Source of the DNA: Carettochelys insculpta
Lineage: Eukaryota; Chordata; Testudines; Carettochelyidae
DNA length: 64,000 nt
Assembly: GCF_033958435.1 (NCBI RefSeq)
Contig: NC_134167.1
Coordinates: 8,142,001-8,206,000, forward strand
Direction of reading: 5' to 3'
Position 1 is the stretch's first letter. Each line of letters begins with the position of its first letter. The notes under the pieces are model-generated. The model searched no databases. It was not told the origin of the DNA and was given only the letters and a program-made list of their open reading frames with translations. Position numbers and translations under genes: made by a program. Of this stretch, positions 9,633-22,150 are shown one piece after another.

Positions 9633-12600
9633 GGCTAGAACGATCACACAAAGACCTCCACCATCTACCAACGTAAGTTTCTTATCTTCCTTCTCATTAA
9701 AAATCTTATTCAAATTTTCCCCCACCCCAGAAAAGCCTGGGAGAACAGATGAACACCAGTACATGCCCTAGAAGTTACCACACCCGGGCTGCTGGTTTTT
9801 CTTTTTTATTTTTTTTAAAAAAGGGTACAAACACAGAAACAGATGCTAGTAATTTCACTCTAGCTGGTAAGAAACCTAAAGAGCTATAGCCAATAGAAGA
9901 AGTACTTTTCTGTGCCATCAGCCATTAAACACGACATGGTAACACTGATTCCAAGGCTGAGGTGGTTAAACCAAGATAAACATTTTAAGGGCATAACAGA
10001 AAATAAGTTACCTAGCACCACCCAGTATTGGTCATATTCGTCTCCCAGATGACTGCTGCCCTCCAAGTCCTCTGAATCACACAGTTTAAGAGAAGTTCCT
10101 CTCCAAAGATACAGGAAGGAAATTCACCCATCATGTCAGCCAAATTCATATAGAAAAAGTGAATCATCAGCTTCCAACATCTGTCATATGGTTGTAATAA
10201 TACTACCTTTACCTCCATAGTATCTGAAGTCCTGAAAAATTATTTTTACTGGCAACCTTTAAGTGTAGGAAAAAAAATCTCGTAAGACATGAGACAGGTT
10301 TGCAGCTACTTCAAACAGAGGGGAAAAATGAATGAAACTTTACATGCTTACAAATTAACCTTCTTTTCTAAAAAAACAGGTTTAAATTTAAACCATTTTA
10401 AAATGCATAGTTGGAAGGAATGGTTTGAAATGCTGGCTTACTACCCAATAATGTCATTTTAGTCTTTTCAAGGTAAATAAATGGTGTACCACAATATGCA
10501 CAAGTGTGTTGTGACGATGGCCTTTCAGACAAGATTTTTTTCTGGTCTACAATTATATTAGACATTCCATGACACACATTCCACATTTTCTTGCCCAACT
10601 TTCATTCTCATCGTCCCAAAGCCCATATCCAAATATCTGATTAAATATTTTGCATGACAAAGAAATAAAGAACCCTTCCTCTTCAGGAACTATTAGAGAG
10701 ATGTACCAGCAAAGCAACTCAAAGAAAAATTAACTTATCTGATTACATAGCAAAAGTGTACTAGTCAACTCCATATTCAGAGATTATATTGAATTTTCCT
10801 ATGCTCAGTTTCACTTCCCAGTGTTATCAGTCATGTTTAATGTTATTACTGTAATTATACAACACAGAGGAACAACTTAATGCCAGAATGCTATGCAGCA
10901 AGAGTCACTATTTTTAATTAAGACCCTAAAACAGTTATAACAGATCTTCCTTGAGACACACAAACTGCACACCCGGCACAAGACTGAACACTGAGTATTT
11001 TCCCAGGACAGTACTGGCAACAGGAAAATATATCCATACTGTAAATTTGGCAGTCTTTCTAAAAGACACTCTAGCTCAGTGGTTCCCAAACTGCATGCTG
11101 TAACCCACACTGAGCTCATCTCTGTTAACGAGTCACACAGGGGCCTGATATGGAACCTGGAAACCAAAACCAAACCCAGCGGGATCCAGCTACAAGTGTC
11201 TTGTTTGGCTCAGGTCTGAACGCAATTCTATCCCCTCAGGGTCAGGTCAGCTCCCACCTCCTGCCCATGGGGTCAGCACAGCAACTACAACTCCCTCTCC
11301 CGTCAGCCATTGCCACTTCACTCTGCTGTCTTTGACACAGAATAAGTGTGCTGATGACTCCCACTGCTGGCACTGTGCAGCTGCACAGCACATCAAGGCA
11401 GCAGTGGCCAGCAGGGGTGGTGGATGTGGCTACCTATCACCAGACATCACACACCTGACAAGCTCTGATACCCTTTAGCACCAGCTGGTGCGGGGTGGGG
11501 GGGAGGGGAAACAAATGCAAGACTTGCAGTAATTTACTGATGTTTATAAGGTGTTTTGAGATCTTTAGCTTGAATGCATAAAGGTGCAAAATATTCTTTT
11601 AAGTTTCTATGCCAAAGAAAAAAGTTCAGCTGTGCAATGCTGGCTCAATCCCAACAGCTAAACATCATTATGTTTCACACTGCCAAGCAATGAGGCCAGC
11701 TACCCATTTTTTTCACCATACTAAATTTCTGTAACAAGTAAGTGCCTCATACTGAACGGGGAAAAAGGCGAAATACATAAAACTTCTACCAAAACAGTGA
11801 AAATATATCCAGCTAATGCCACCAGATTTTGATTTATAGCCCTCAAAGACTATTAATTCTGCTCTTTAAATCCACAATAACCTTATTAAAAGGTTTGATA
11901 TTTAGAAGACTATCTTGCTTCTGTTCATTTCTTGTTTTCCTCTGGTGAAGCAAAGGACTTCTTAAAGATTTTTCTTCAATCACCCTTGTTAGTAATAAAA
12001 ACCAAGGATTTCTGGACAAAGTTCAATCAGGGAGACTCATCACAGAGATACCACAACATCTTATAAAATATGGGACTGGTTAGTCATAGTATTCCCTAGG
12101 CAGTGATCTAAGAATCTACTTTATGTGGAGTATCTAACAGGAATTTTGAATCTCCCTGTAAAATTAAGCTACAGCACCATCTTGACCTGTGTATACGACA
12201 TATCACTAAACAACTACACATAATTCACAACCAGCCAACTCACTTGGATCAGGAGTCACTAAATACTGCATAAAACCTTTTGTTCATTCTGCTTTAAAAA
12301 GCATTATACTACCTTTAAAACTAGGAAATCGGAACAGAAACAGGCACATAAAACACTGGACAGAGGGTTACATTACAGACTGCAACATACCTTTATGAGT
12401 TAAGAATCTAAGGCAGTTAATTTTTCACCTCTCTCTAACAAGGATATTTGACATTCAGAAATTGGGATTTAAAAACTTCTGTGTTCTACGTAGTATTTTA
12501 ATAGTATTTTTACCAGAAATAAGAGAAACTAATGGAAACACTCTAAGATTATGCCAATCAAATCATGTCTAATTAAACATACACATTTCATTAAGCAATG

Positions 12601-15410
12601 AGATTGCACAACAGACCCTTTGACCATGAGGTCACCAATTCTTATCAGGTCTATACAAGTATTAGCGTCTTTTGAAAATTACAAATTGATGACTGTTAAG
12701 TGATTCAAATGAAATCATTTAGAAAACAGCTAGCTTTAGTTAGAATCCTGTTTCCACTCTCAGCAGAATCCAAGAACAGCATGGACAACAGATACTAAAT
12801 CCTACACGTCCCCTTCAGATGAGAGATTCTAAACACTGGCAGTGGAAACCTTACATTGGCACTTGTTTACTGTAACAATTCCATGGTTAAACAGGATTCA
12901 GGCTTTGCCTACAGTACACTGTTTCTAGCAAAACAACTGTGTCACTCAAAGGTGGACAGTGTAGCCTCTGTTTCTTGGCTCCTTACCCAACCAACTAGTT
13001 GTACCCCAACAACTGGTTTTCATGTTGTGGGCAAGAGAATGAGTGCTCTTGCCAACACCACATACACTTGCAATGGAAAAACTTTTTCGTTCTTTTGTCG
13101 GGGGGAAGGGGAGCTAGCAACTCTGAACGACAAGTTTTGTCCAATTGCTAATGTAGACACAGATTCAGTCTCCAGAACAGCCAACAAAGCAGATTTCACA
13201 ATCAACTTTCCACAAAAGTGTTTTTAAAGACAACATAAGGATGTGGAATGTTGTCGGGTTTTTTGGTTGGCTACACTAACCTACAATTACATCTACAGAT
13301 TTAGAAGTTACTCTTATAAGTCTTTAGTTTTTCAAAAGCTTTGAAATAATCCCTTTTTGTGGGTTCACCTACACACGATGGACCTTGATTTTATTATGCA
13401 CTGTAGCTATTTAAGACAACCTGTTCATCAGTATATAGTGCAGCAGCAGGGACTTTTGCTTAACAGAAAGAGGACACATAACGGTCTTCTATGCCCAACA
13501 ACTGTTATCCTCCTACAGAGCTTATACATCAGTAGCTCCCTCCTCCAGAGTCTCTGAATTCATCATCACATTAGTTACTACCCACACACTTTCCCATCCC
13601 CTCCTTTGCAAAACTTTAGTGAGTGCTTTCAAAACGAATGCAGTAATATAAAGTAGCCTCTGGACTATATTACACTGAAAGAATCCCCCTGGGGTTAGTC
13701 AAATTCTAAAATAATGTGATACCATAAATTGAGAACTCCATCTCAAAACTTAACCCTAAAATAGGATTACTCTTGAAAGATTATGTTCCACTCCGATGCA
13801 AAGAGTGCCTTATTTCTTTCTTCGCAGCAGCCCTTCAGTTGCCACAGAAGTAGCATTAATGGGTAAAAAGGGGTTTGGATGTAACTCACTCAAGTAAAAG
13901 AACAATCTCTAAAAGAGCTGGAAGTGAGGATGTGTTCACCAGTTTGCGTAAAGCTTAGAAATATTTATTTTATGCAAAATAGGCCTTGTGCTTCTCTTAC
14001 TGCTGCTGTTATATGAACTCAGAGTCCACCTCCTGCAAGTACAGTATTCAATATCCAGATAGAGAATGTAACAAATAATAAACTGAAGTTTTATTAAGTG
14101 AATGTTTCAAAGAAAGTTACTGCATGTGCAAGTTAACAACAAAGGAAAAGTTAATCTGGGGATCAAGCGTGGATTAAGAGTAAACAGGAAATCATGACAC
14201 ATTAAAAGCAGTAAGTGTAAAACTCCTTGCCCTGTATGAAGATGGGTGGGTTTTTAATACTCCGTCTATAAGCATCCTTCAGGGCACCACCCAAATAGCA
14301 AAAAAAAGGAGGTTGTCTCTGGCAAAGTTCATAGACTCATGGATCTCACCCAAGGCATCAAGAAGAATGTATCTAAATTATTTAAGGCTTCTTTATAGGA
14401 AAGACTTTGTAGCACTACTGAAAAATAGTTTGAACAAACAGTGTGACACCTGTAAAACGGTAAGAGGAATAGTTTTTGAACACGTAGGAGAAGAAAATAA
14501 AAGATGTTTCTCCAGAATTATGTACATTTTCTACACCTTTCTTTCCCCTGCACTACTTTTCAGACATGAACTAGAGACAAAATTTTCAATCGACAAAAAT
14601 GTTCAAACAGAAACAGTATTTAAATAAATTAAATAAATTCCCCCCACCCCTTGGAAAATGAAAACTGTGTATTAGGAAAATAATGTAATCTAAAGTGGAT
14701 TAGGTGTAGATCTCAAGACAAATGTTATCCTAATTTAAGGGCAAATACGCTTAACTTGCTCTCCAAACTCTTTTAAAGTATTTCTGAGAGAGGGGCACGG
14801 AAGGAGATTCCAAGTCCGGGAGGGAATTTGGGCAGGGGGGGGAGAGGACAAGAGCCAGGCTCTGGCCAGGAGAGCCTTACTTAAACATCTTCTAGCCAGC
14901 AGCACTCTCAGGCAAGGTTTCAGGCTTGCTAGTAGCCCTAGACCACTACATGCGGCTCTTTGTGCTGTCGGGAAGTCTTCGCATGCTGCCCCTACCACCT
15001 GGCCAGTGGAAGCCGAGAGATTGTGCTGGGGGTAGGGACAGCACACAAAGTCTCTCTTCCTCCCTCCTCCACAGTGCAGAAAGCCACAGAGACCAGCTAG
15101 TGGCTTGGAGTGGCACTGTTCAATGCACTGGGGTGGACCAAATTAAAAGGCTTGGCAGGCCAGATCCAGCCAGTGGGACACATCTTGCCACCCCTGCCCC
15201 CCGCCAAGTTCAATTCTCTTTTTACTTCCACTACACCACAAATCATTAACCCTATCTTTGTTAGATGATTGTAAAATATGGTTTCCTTGAAGCCTTGAGA
15301 CTTTTTGTTATATTCCAGTTTCACTTTTGAACACTACAAATACAGGCTGCATTAGAGTAAGTGGCCTAGTTATCAAAGGGCTGAATATTAACAATATAAA
15401 CTAACATGTA

Positions 15411-15734
15411 CTGGTTGAACCTCTCTAATCTGGCACTCTGTCCTCCAGCAACATCCATAATCTGGCATCAGTGTAGTCAGGCAGACGACCACTTATCACG
15501 GGTATGGCCAGGTTTCCCATGGTCCTATAAAGTTTGTTTACAGCCACTAGTTCTGGCTCTCAGCGTTCTGTGTTATTTAGCTCTAATTTACCCCTAAATG
15601 TCTTCTAAGAGCCCAGTAAGCAGTGGAAGTGTTGGTAATGCTGCTAGACAATACTGACCTCTCGTGGTCCGGCAAATTCTCTTGTTCAGCACCAGTCAGG
15701 TCCCGCAGGTGCCTCACTAGAAAGGTTCAATCTG
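15411..15734. mobile_element. TA-flanked inverted-repeat MITE (324 bp)
   Basis: The left end CTGGTTGAACCTCTCTAATC and right end (reverse complement CAGATTGAACCTTTCTAGTG) are imperfect inverted copies. They are flanked by TA at 15409-15410 and 15735-15736. The interior carries a second pair of inverted motifs (TCTGGCA and GTCCGGCA). It belongs to the Tc1/mariner/pogo-like group by its target duplication. Confidence 0.75.
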
Positions 15735-16705
15735 TAGGTTTAAATGTTCAATTTTTCTATTGACACTAACTTACGGAGAGGGGAAAAGCAACAACATTCC
15801 CCTGTGACAAAATACAACTCCAGCATCTGCTGAGAAAAGTCAGCCAAAAACGAAATTTTTTAGAAACTGAACTACAAAGTGAAATGCACAAGATAAATAT
15901 ATGCTTTACTGATTAAAGGTAAATCAGATTTTTTTAAATATTACTTTTAGTACATTACCTGCTAGTAACAAGAAAACATGTTAACAAACTTTTAATCTGA
16001 TTGTGTACAATTATGATCCATATAATCATAAATGCTGTCTGACAATATTAAGCTATACAAAAATAGAGTATAGTGCAACCACAACCAAGTCAGGAATCTG
16101 CAATACAACTTGATGATCTTCTCTAAATTGGAGCAGAACAGAAAAATATGCCAATAGAATATTTACAAATATATATCCATATATTCACAAATACAAACAT
16201 TTACAGCTCTCCAAGAATGACCTTGGAAGATTATAGTTACAAAGCAGTCAGGAAAGGCTCAGCACCATTACAGAAAACAAGATGTCATTTTCTAGACAAG
16301 AGCTCCAAACATCAACAGTGCCCTCCTCTCTCCCTCACAATCACATATTTACCGTGTCACAGGAGTACAGGACAAAGGCCCCAAAATCTGAGCAGAAAGG
16401 GCCAATCAACATAATATGATGAAACCACCATTATATAGCTACAGGTATTATGAGAAAATTGAATTTACTGAACCACACGCAAACTGCAAAAGCCAACACA
16501 GCATTCAAAACAAAACGGTTACATCTAATATTCATTCAAATACAAATTCAGAAGATTAAAAATATGACAGACACACTGAATGCATTTCCACCGCAATAAT
16601 GAACAGATGCGCTCCAGACCGAGAATGAAGCAGAAGCCCATTCATTTGTATCTGACATTTTATAAACAGGCACAGTCTGATTTGACAATACCAGCACTTT
16701 TAGAA

Positions 16706-17340
16706 GATAAGAACCATCATACTGGGTCAGACCAAAGATCCATCTAACCCACTACCCTGTCTTCTGACAGTGGCCAATGCCAGGTTCCCCAGAGGGAGTG
16801 AACAGAAAAGGTAATTGTTAAGGCTGTGTCCACATTAAAAGCATGTCAACAGAACTGTCTGTCAGAAGAGATGTTCTGACAAAACTTCTGTTGACAGATT
16901 GCATCTACACACAAAAGTGGATTGATCTATGGATCTGCTGTCGACAAATGAACCACCTTACAAAGCTTTTTTGTTGACAAAAAGCATTTTGTATGTAGAC
17001 ACTCTGCAGGTTTTGCAGGCAAAACTCTCTAGTATAGTATAAGTGATCACACATTTCCAGATTATGACAAACAGAGGCTAAGGACGTCATTCCTACCCAT
17101 ACTGGCTAATAAGTTTTGATGAACCTATGCTCCACGAATTCATCTCATTCTTTTCTAAACCCTGTTGAAGTCCTGGTCTCCACAACATCCTCTGACATCC
17201 TTTTATTGGTAATGTTAGGGGCAGAAAGTTTAAAATTAATTTCCATAATACATTTGACTCTATTTTTATTGTGCATTGTTGCCACATACTGTAGAACCAT
17301 CTAAAATTGCACATAATACAGTTTGTGGAGGTTCACACAT
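16706..17340 (-). mobile_element. CR1 LINE 3' end, interrupted by a MITE
   Basis: The segment AAGAACCATCATACTGGGTC up to 16815 and the segment CAAACAGAGGCTAAGGA to TCCACAACATCCTCTGACAT (about 17050-17240) are consecutive parts of a CR1-type 3' end read antisense. Between them sits an unrelated inverted-repeat element (16821-~17007). The CR1 body is absent, as is usual for 5'-truncated copies. Confidence 0.75.
16821..17007. mobile_element. MITE inserted in a CR1 fragment
   Basis: The left end GGCTGTGTCCACATTAAAAG and right end (reverse complement GCAGAGTGTCTACATACAAA) are inverted copies. TGTCAACAG motifs sit just inside both ends. The right boundary is uncertain by about 30 bases. The end type is related to that at 386-690. 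Confidence 0.65.
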
Positions 17341-17734
17341 TGTTGGATGTAGGGAATTCCACAAAAATATAAAGGATTTACTTTAAGAACAGATACTGGC
17401 TCATCGGTACATATAAAGAGAGCAACAAACCGGGACCAATTTTTGACATTAACTGAAGTTAAACATCAGTTCAGTAAACAGTGCCACTGCTTGGTAAGGC
17501 TGAGCTGGACTTACTAATTATAGCAATTGCCTGGAAAACCTAAATTCTGTGATATAGCCTCAACATAATGGTGACACATTAACTAGGCAGGTCCTATTAA
17601 CATAAGCAGGAGTTGCAGAGCTAACCCATAGAGATTCAAGGTTCTGTTTATTTTCTAAACCTTGAAAAGGCTGCCAAAATTATAAACAAAGACTTCATTA
17701 TGTACTTTTATCTTTTGTGAATATTTGTTCCTAT

Positions 17735-17880
17735 AAGAACAGCCATAAGGGGCAGACCAAAGGTCCCTTGAGTCCAGCATCCTGTCTTCCAAACAGTGGG
17801 CAATACAAGCTGTCCCAGAGGGGATAAGAGGGAATCATCAAGTGATTGATCCCATCACCCACTCCAAAATATTTCTACAA
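17735..17880 (-). mobile_element. CR1 LINE 3' terminal fragment
   Basis: TAAGAACAGCCATAAGGGGC, CAGACCAAAGGTCCCTTGAG and CATCAAGTGATTGATCCCAT follow the same order as the copy at 16706. The element is antisense and its 3' end is at the left. Confidence 0.8.
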
Positions 17881-20800
17881 AATGGAAAGATCTGGGTTTT
17901 CCTAGCATACTTATTCACGTTATCTAGACAGTCCTAGTCATATAAAAAAATTAACCCATTAAACAACCAATCTCAATTCCTGCCTGTTATGTGTGTTTCA
18001 TGAACACAAAATGTGTTGCTGTAGCAGGCTACTTTGCATATCTGTTGCAACATAGAGAAACATTAAGGCATCCAAACAGTCTAACTATGAGACTGCTGTT
18101 TTAAAATGCACAACTTGGGTACTGTGAATAGGAAACTGATGCAGTTATCCTTGAAGCTCAAAAAAAAAAACAACAAAAAAAAAACCTTACCATAGCAAAA
18201 CAGATACTGTTTTTGTGCAAGAGGAATTTTTTATAGCTATGAAGAGACTTCTAGGTGAACTGTGTCAGGATCAATGTAAAGCAATTCAACAGTAACTGGT
18301 CAATGTTTAATAACTTACATAAAATAATAATTAACATGTATAAAAAAATTGCCAGGGTGTGCAGAATAGGACAACGTAAAGTTGAGTGTTTTAACTATGA
18401 ATACTGAATCCAAGAACAAAAATTAATGGTGGTGTCTCTATCTGAACTGCAGATCAAGTTAACCCCATAAGACAACACTAAATTCTGTAAGATTACTTTT
18501 ATAAATTGGTTCCTAACATACCTCCATGGACTACAGTTTTCTTTTTTTTCAGAAAAACACTGAGTTTTCACTGAAGTGTAAATATCATATGCATCTACTC
18601 AGTTTTATCTATGAATAATTCATTTAACTTCAACAAATGTTCAATGCCATTTGAACATTTTGTAAGAAAGAATAAAGCCAATGTCCATAACAAAACATGT
18701 TTTAAAAGACTATAAAGCAAGTAAACAAAGTAATCAAAACCAAACAAAGGTGCACACTTTGTAAATAAAATGATAAAAGTCTTCAACCCTGCCCTTGATA
18801 CACGAGAAGACCTCAGCTCCATGAGGACTCCCTCAAAGACTTCTGTGGGACTATGCACAAATACAAGGGTCTGTGGTAGCACGAAACTGATGTAGGATGG
18901 GGCCTTAATGACTTGATTCCTTTTCATCTTTGTCATCCATTAAAGTACCTAGTGAGTTTGATTATCCTCCCCACGCACCTTTCAAGGGCAGTTGAGGGTT
19001 CTCCGATTTTCTCACAGGGAAAGACATTTCCCAATGTTACACAACTCATCTCGAGAATAACACTACTGAAAATCCCAAGCATTCAAAATTCATGAGCAAG
19101 ACCCCACAAATCAAAATAGTGATTTTTTGCAAAATCAAGAGATCAGTCTAAAGAGGAGTGCTATTTAGTTTTGGAGCCCTGGGTTTAACTGAATCATATT
19201 TTCAAGCTTTCCCTCTGAAACCACAAGAGTAAAAATCCAGGCTTTGATTTTTTTTTTTAAAGTAAGCTTTTTACATAATCGTGTGAATCCAAGGACAAGG
19301 GCTTTAAGAAAACACCAAAGAGCATAAGATTCACAATAAAGCTGCCAGAGTTGGCAATGCTTGGATAACATTAATGTATACAAAGTATACAGAGTACTGC
19401 TTTGAACTTTACAAGCATACACTGCACCTGAGCCCAAAAGTAATACCACATATTAAAAAGTGCAAAATTACTCCATACTATATTAACGAAAAGCACTTTT
19501 TCATTTTGATCACAATCCTTCCTCTCACTCCATATTTGCATTTGGCAGCTGCTCTCCTTTGGAGCCAGCATCATCTTTTGAAGTGGTCCAAAGGACACCC
19601 AAGTTTAATTGTTGAAACATTTTTTGCACATCTATACTATGAGCCTTTGAAGATGTAAACAATAACTAGAAAGTGGTATCACTAGCTATGTCATTGTTCG
19701 GTCCAAGATCCAGATTGTAATTCCACTGGAATGATCCAATTCTAAAAACACAACAATAATACAACTCTAACACACAATTTAAGATCCTAAACATGTGCAC
19801 CACTCAAATGGACAAAAACGCCATGAAAGAGACTGATGTTACAATGAATTCACATCTAGTTACAGAATGAGAAAAGGTGTATGCTGTTATTTCTTAATTT
19901 AGAAGGTAAAAGTCTAAATAAAATGGCTGTTTACTAATGTGCAGTACCTAGAAACTCCTCGTAAACATCTCTTGCTGTCTAAAATAAATTGGCAAGTATG
20001 GAGCTCAACCTACAATTTTTTTTAAGAATAAAAAAGGATTACTTAATTTGAGATTAGTGTGATGGAGCCACTAACAGCAACAATGACCTAAAGTCTCTTC
20101 ACATTGAAAAAATATTTGGTGCTTTGATAAGATTAGAAACACAAAACCTGCCTGCTTCTCACTCATTTGATTGCCGGGCTCACAGCTGGATGACCTGAGT
20201 AGTCTGCTATACCTAAAAGCATTTTCAGTGGATAAAAGAGGGAGGCCTACTTATTTGTCTAAGAACATGTTCCTGAAAGCCACATTTTTCAGAAAAATAG
20301 CAAAAACTACACCCTATTTGCTAGTTTTAAAATGCAATGGATGCTGTATGAAATACCTTCCAACGTTTTCACCAATGCCTTCTGCCAGTTGCCCTAGATC
20401 AAATAAAATGGCAATGCAATTTTCTTGTTTATGTGAAGAAATTGCAAAAGATATTCCAGTTACATCTGCCATTTATAAGATAAATGCAACTTTCCATATA
20501 TTTCTGCTTTTTAATTCTTCTAGAACATTAGAAGAAATGTCAGTGTAATCTTGATGCAGATTTGAATTGAAAAGGGTTAATTTCTGCACCGCAGTCCCCC
20601 AGCATGTCCTGTTTGCAACTGGGGGCAGGGGGGAGAAAAATGTTGCTTTCCCCACTTTGTAGGCTGTGGTAGATTTCAAAAAGATAAACAGAGAGCATAC
20701 GAAAAGGAGTATAAAGCCAGGAAGGGGGATTCGCCACAAGGAATAGAATCCGAAGCAGGTTTTGAAGGGGGAATTTATTTACACTGCAGTATCTAGCTGC

Positions 20801-21079
20801 AAACATGGCTGCCTCTGCCCCTTTAAATCCAAGCAGACCTCCTCAATTTCTACCACCACCAAAACAACAAATTATACCCTCATCTATCTTTATGGCCTCC
20901 ATTTCCCACATACACAAAACAAGGACAGCCTCCCCCTCCAACAAGAACAGAGTATTGCTGCAATAGGGAGCATTCAGTCCTAATGCATAGAATACATACA
21001 TAAAACAATAGATTTCCTCTCACCATTCTCCCTCCCACGCCTCAATCCAACACCAGCCCCTTCCCCACTGCAAATATGT

Positions 21080-21640
21080 CTCTGAAGGCTTGTTTATCAT
21101 CTCCATTTCCCATATTCAAGAACCACACAAATCCCCAAGCAACATCCACAACCCAAACCTCCCGCTTCTCACACACATCCCAATGCAATGCCCCCAGTCC
21201 ATTACTCACCATGCAGAAATGCCACCCGGGGCCACCTTCCTAGGAAAAGCCCATTACCTTTCACTAATCCCTAGCCCCCGCTTAACCTCTCACACCTCCA
21301 ATCCCATGCCTAACCCCTACACTCTCATCCCCCCCAGCCCATCTCCCTCTCCCTCCCCCACCTTCTTACACCCCCACCCCATCCCTCTCCCACTTTCATC
21401 CCCCCACCCTCTTATACCCACAGCCCTCCTCCTCCCCCACTCTCATCCACCCACCCTATACCCTCCCCCTCCATCTCTTCCCATGCCCCTCCCCCCTTCG
21501 CCCCCACCCTCTCATCTCCTCAGCCTTTCCCCTTCCCATCTCATACCCCCTCTCCCCTCCCCCCCACCCCACCCTCTCCCCATCTCATACCCCCCCCCTC
21601 AGCTCCCCAGCCCATGCCCCCTCTCCCATCGCCCCCGCCC
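21080..21640. repeat. NSD3: Polypyrimidine/C-rich tract next to NSD3 exon 1
   Basis: About 500 bases are built mostly from CCCC, CCCTCCCC and CCACCCC runs with TCTCAT spacers. The RNA-like strand of NSD3 is therefore G-rich just after the first donor. The open frames here are compositional. Confidence 0.85.
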
Positions 21641-21647
21641 CGCTCAC

Positions 21648-22100
21648 CGTCAGTCTGTTCCATTCTAACTCCCCCCGCCGCCTCCGACCGATCCCAGCAG
21701 AGACACAAAGAGCAAGAGCAGGAGCCGGGCCGGGGGCGGGGGGAGGGGAACAGGACCCCCGCAGCAGGCCGCACTGGATCCCCGGCCTCGATTTCCGCGC
21801 CACCGGGCCCCAGTTCCACGGGCCCCGCCCCAGGAGCCGCCCGTACCCCGGGCGGTGGGGGAGCCGCAGCGCCGCAGGGAGGCCAGGAAGAGGCGCTGGG
21901 GGGCGGTGAGGACAGCCACTGGCGGCGGGGGAGGGGGTCGCTGGGTCTCACTGTGTCCCGCTCTCGGGCCGGCCCCGCTTGCGCTCCCTCCCCCTCCTCC
22001 CCACGCACACAAAGCTCCCCAGGCCTCGGCAGCCACCGCCAAAAGAGACGCGCTTCCATTGGCTGCCGGCTCTGCGCCAGGCGCGAGGTTTGCTGGGGAA
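21648..22100 (-). other. NSD3: NSD3 non-coding exon 1 (upstream boundary approximate)
   Basis: This is a GC-rich, CpG-rich block at the place expected for the NSD3 5' end. On the minus strand a good donor, ACG followed by GTGAGC, sits at 21647-21642, so exon 1 would end at 21648. The start cannot be fixed from sequence; promoter motifs at 22058-22106 suggest transcription begins near or below 22.1 kb. Open frames through this block reflect GC content and lack of stops, not coding sequence. In mammals NSD3 likewise has a non-coding first exon in a CpG island. Confidence 0.6.
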
Positions 22101-22150
22101 TGTAGTCCCAAACCCGCCCAGACTTCGAGGGAGCTGATACTGGGGCACGT
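21650..22150 (-). promoter_or_regulatory. NSD3: CpG-island promoter of NSD3
   Basis: This roughly 500-base segment is rich in CpG and GC boxes, in contrast to the AT-rich DNA on both sides. In minus orientation it holds a CCAAT box (ATTGG on the plus strand at 22058-22062). It also holds a ZNF143-like ACTACATTCCCCAGC element (reverse complement at 22092-22106). Both are typical of TATA-less housekeeping promoters. No TATA box is evident. Confidence 0.75.
22092..22106 (-). promoter_or_regulatory. ZNF143/THAP11-like promoter element
   Basis: Read on the minus strand the site is ACTACATTCCCCAGC. It is very close to the ACTACAATTCCCAGC motif bound by ZNF143 near vertebrate CpG-island start sites. 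It lies 30 bases upstream of a CCAAT box, in the correct orientation for NSD3. Occupancy is inferred. Confidence 0.6.

Larger units (their letters stand above)
8605..21647 (-). other. NSD3: NSD3 intron 1 (about 13 kb)
   Basis: This stretch separates the predicted non-coding exon 1 from the first coding exon. I see no coding exon in it on either strand. It is AT-rich and carries a tiny hAT-like element (9523-9632), a TA-flanked inverted-repeat element (15411-15734), two antisense CR1 3' fragments (16706-17340, interrupted, and 17735-17880), and a strongly C-rich tract at its exon 1 end (21080-21640). A stretch starting CAGTGGTTCCCAAAC at 11078 looks like the left end of a hAT element whose right end I could not find. 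Confidence 0.75.

Noticed and set aside
11078..11500. CAGTGGTTCCCAAAC terminus as a complete hAT element
   Set aside because: No inverted right end or duplicated flank was seen within several hundred bases.
21090..21668. 192-codon Pro/Ser/His-rich plus-strand frame
   Set aside because: It is made entirely of the C-rich tract and is compositional.
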